Shown here: positions 63,073 to 64,000 of the stretch, one piece after another
Numbering within the stretch: the stretch's first letter is position 1
Layout: each line of letters begins with the position of its first letter
Assembly: GCF_014202275.1 (NCBI RefSeq)
Contig: NZ_JACHGF010000003.1
Span: 372,001 to 436,000 of the forward strand
Direction: 5' to 3'
DNA length: 64,000 nt
Source: Rhabdobacter roseus
GTDB taxonomy: Bacteria > Bacteroidota > Bacteroidia > Cytophagales > Spirosomataceae
The notes under the pieces: generated by a model
Database searches by the model: none
What the model was told of the DNA's origin: nothing
The model's input: the letters and a program-made list of their open reading frames with translations, nothing else
Made by a program: the position numbers and the translations under genes

Positions 63073-64000
63073 ATGCGGTATCGTTACTCAGAACTATTCC
63101 TGCCTTTTCAGCTTTTGGTTGACTCCTTACTGCTGAATATTGCTTTCTTTCTTGCCTACCTCATTCGATTCAGGACCCCCGAAGTACCGGCTCATGAGTA
63201 CGTAACACTGGCGCTGGTTTTCAACTTGGTATGGCTGTTTTTATTGCTGATCCTTAAGCCCTACCGCTACTCTCGGGTTACGTTTAACGCAGATAATCTA
63301 CTTACCAAGCTTACCGAAATCACCTTCTTGCACGCCAGTATCATCGCTTTGTTCTGGGTTATGGTGCAGGGGTACTACTATTCGCGCGGGCAGCTCCTGA
63401 TGGCCTACTGCTTCTTTTACTTGCTGGGTATCATTTGGCGGTTCGGAGCGTTGGTCTTCCTGAAACTGTACCGGGCCAGAGGGTATAATACCCGTAAGTT
63501 TATTGTGGTCGGCTACGGGGATTTATCGCAGTCGGTAACGGCCTTTTATGAAAATCACCCCGAATTGGGATACGAATTTTGCGGGTACTTTGGCGAGCGT
63601 GAGGGCAATTCGCTAGCAGTAGGAACGCGAGGTAGCTACGAACAGCTAGAATCTTTTATTCAGCAGAATCATATTGACTTTGTATACTGCTGCCAACCTT
63701 ACATAGAAAACAAAAGATTAAAATCCATCATTGAGCTATCGGAGCGAAATCACGTTCAGGTAAAGCTGGTGATGGATTTCCGGGGATTCTTGACCAACAA
63801 GGCTTCCATTGAATACCACGATTACCTGCCCGTTATTCAACTTTCTACCAAGCCTTTTTCGAACGTTCAGCAGGAGGTAGCCAAACGAATTTTTGACGTA
63901 ACCTTTTCCTCACTGACGCTTCTAATTGGATTCCCCATTTTCCTGTTCATTGCTTTTTTGGTTAAGGTTACTTCTTCGGGCCCGGTACTTTTTGTGCAGG
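63073..64000 (+). CDS. undecaprenyl-phosphate sugar phosphotransferase, WcaJ-like (C-terminus outside window)
   Basis: 309 codons present before the right edge. N-terminal four or five membrane helices (QLLVDSLLLNIAFFLAYLIRF, LVFNLVWLFLLLILKPYR, ITFLHASIIALFWVMV, MAYCFFYLLGIIWRFGALVF). A CoA-binding-like domain (KFIVVGYGDLSQSVTAFYENH) comes next. The start of the bacterial sugar-transferase domain is visible at KRIFDVTFSSLTLLIGFPIFLFIAFLVKVTSSGPVLFVQ. It starts repeat-unit synthesis by moving a hexose-1-phosphate to undecaprenyl phosphate. Confidence 0.93.
   Translation, partial: MRYRYSELFLPFQLLVDSLLLNIAFFLAYLIRFRTPEVPAHEYVTLALVFNLVWLFLLLILKPYRYSRVTFNADNLLTKLTEITFLHASIIALFWVMVQGYYYSRGQLLMAYCFFYLLGIIWRFGALVFLKLYRARGYNTRKFIVVGYGDLSQSVTAFYENHPELGYEFCGYFGEREGNSLAVGTRGSYEQLESFIQQNHIDFVYCCQPYIENKRLKSIIELSERNHVQVKLVMDFRGFLTNKASIEYHDYLPVIQLSTKPFSNVQQEVAKRIFDVTFSSLTLLIGFPIFLFIAFLVKVTSSGPVLFVQ

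Overview
The window is chromosomal DNA of a Bacteroidota bacterium, most likely a Cytophagales / Spirosomataceae-type organism. The basis is the protein families (IF-2 with a long Pro/Glu/Ala-rich N-terminus, DUF5690 transporter, gluconate-dehydrogenase-subunit-3 plus GMC pair, HTH-less NtrC-like regulator with a GSFTSA loop) and many exact copies of the Bacteroidota promoter -7 element TAnnTTTG in front of genes. Genus is inference. No tRNA, rRNA, CRISPR array or transposase was found.

Layout. 1-4.7 kb: RND efflux pump (permease cut by the left edge), its adaptor and a small upstream gene. 4.9-20.5 kb: housekeeping and metabolic genes: NDH-2, a DMT transporter, hemA, a histidine kinase, a LuxE-like acyl-protein synthetase, an unusual sigma54-type response regulator, a DsbA/FrnE protein, a Tat-exported GMC dehydrogenase with its small subunit, a DUF5009 acyltransferase, an esterase and topoisomerase IB. 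20.6-30.1 kb: an accessory-looking cluster of mostly unrecognised genes around ruvB and an M23 peptidase, with a PIN-domain protein, a divergent XRE regulator and acidic small proteins. AT-rich ATTATAAT/ATTATAAC boxes and two strong palindromes recur upstream of several of these genes. 30.3-35.5 kb: the rimP-nusA-infB operon, with a promoter and a terminator-like hairpin in its leader. 35.6-47.2 kb: an exo/endonuclease/phosphatase-family protein, a phosphonatase-like HAD plus FAD oxidoreductase pair, membrane proteins, hydrolases, a DUF5690 transporter and aspS. 47.3-64 kb: a polysaccharide (EPS/O-antigen) locus: SLBB export protein, Wzz-like protein, surface protein, Wzx flippase, methyltransferases, glycosyltransferases, acyltransferase, Wzy polymerase, FkbM methyltransferase, WcaI-like transferase and the initiating glycosyl-1-phosphate transferase (cut by the right edge).

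Two large-scale signals stand out. First, a short palindromic family RRGTACYY (AGGTACCT, AAGTACCT, AGGTACTT and so on) is iterated through almost the whole window, in genes and between them, reminiscent of the HIP1 repeats of cyanobacteria. Second, the stretch from about 51.37 to 61.0 kb is strongly AT-rich and almost free of this motif. Both of its edges fall inside genes (the surface protein and the FkbM methyltransferase), as expected if the variable centre of the polysaccharide locus was exchanged by recombination.
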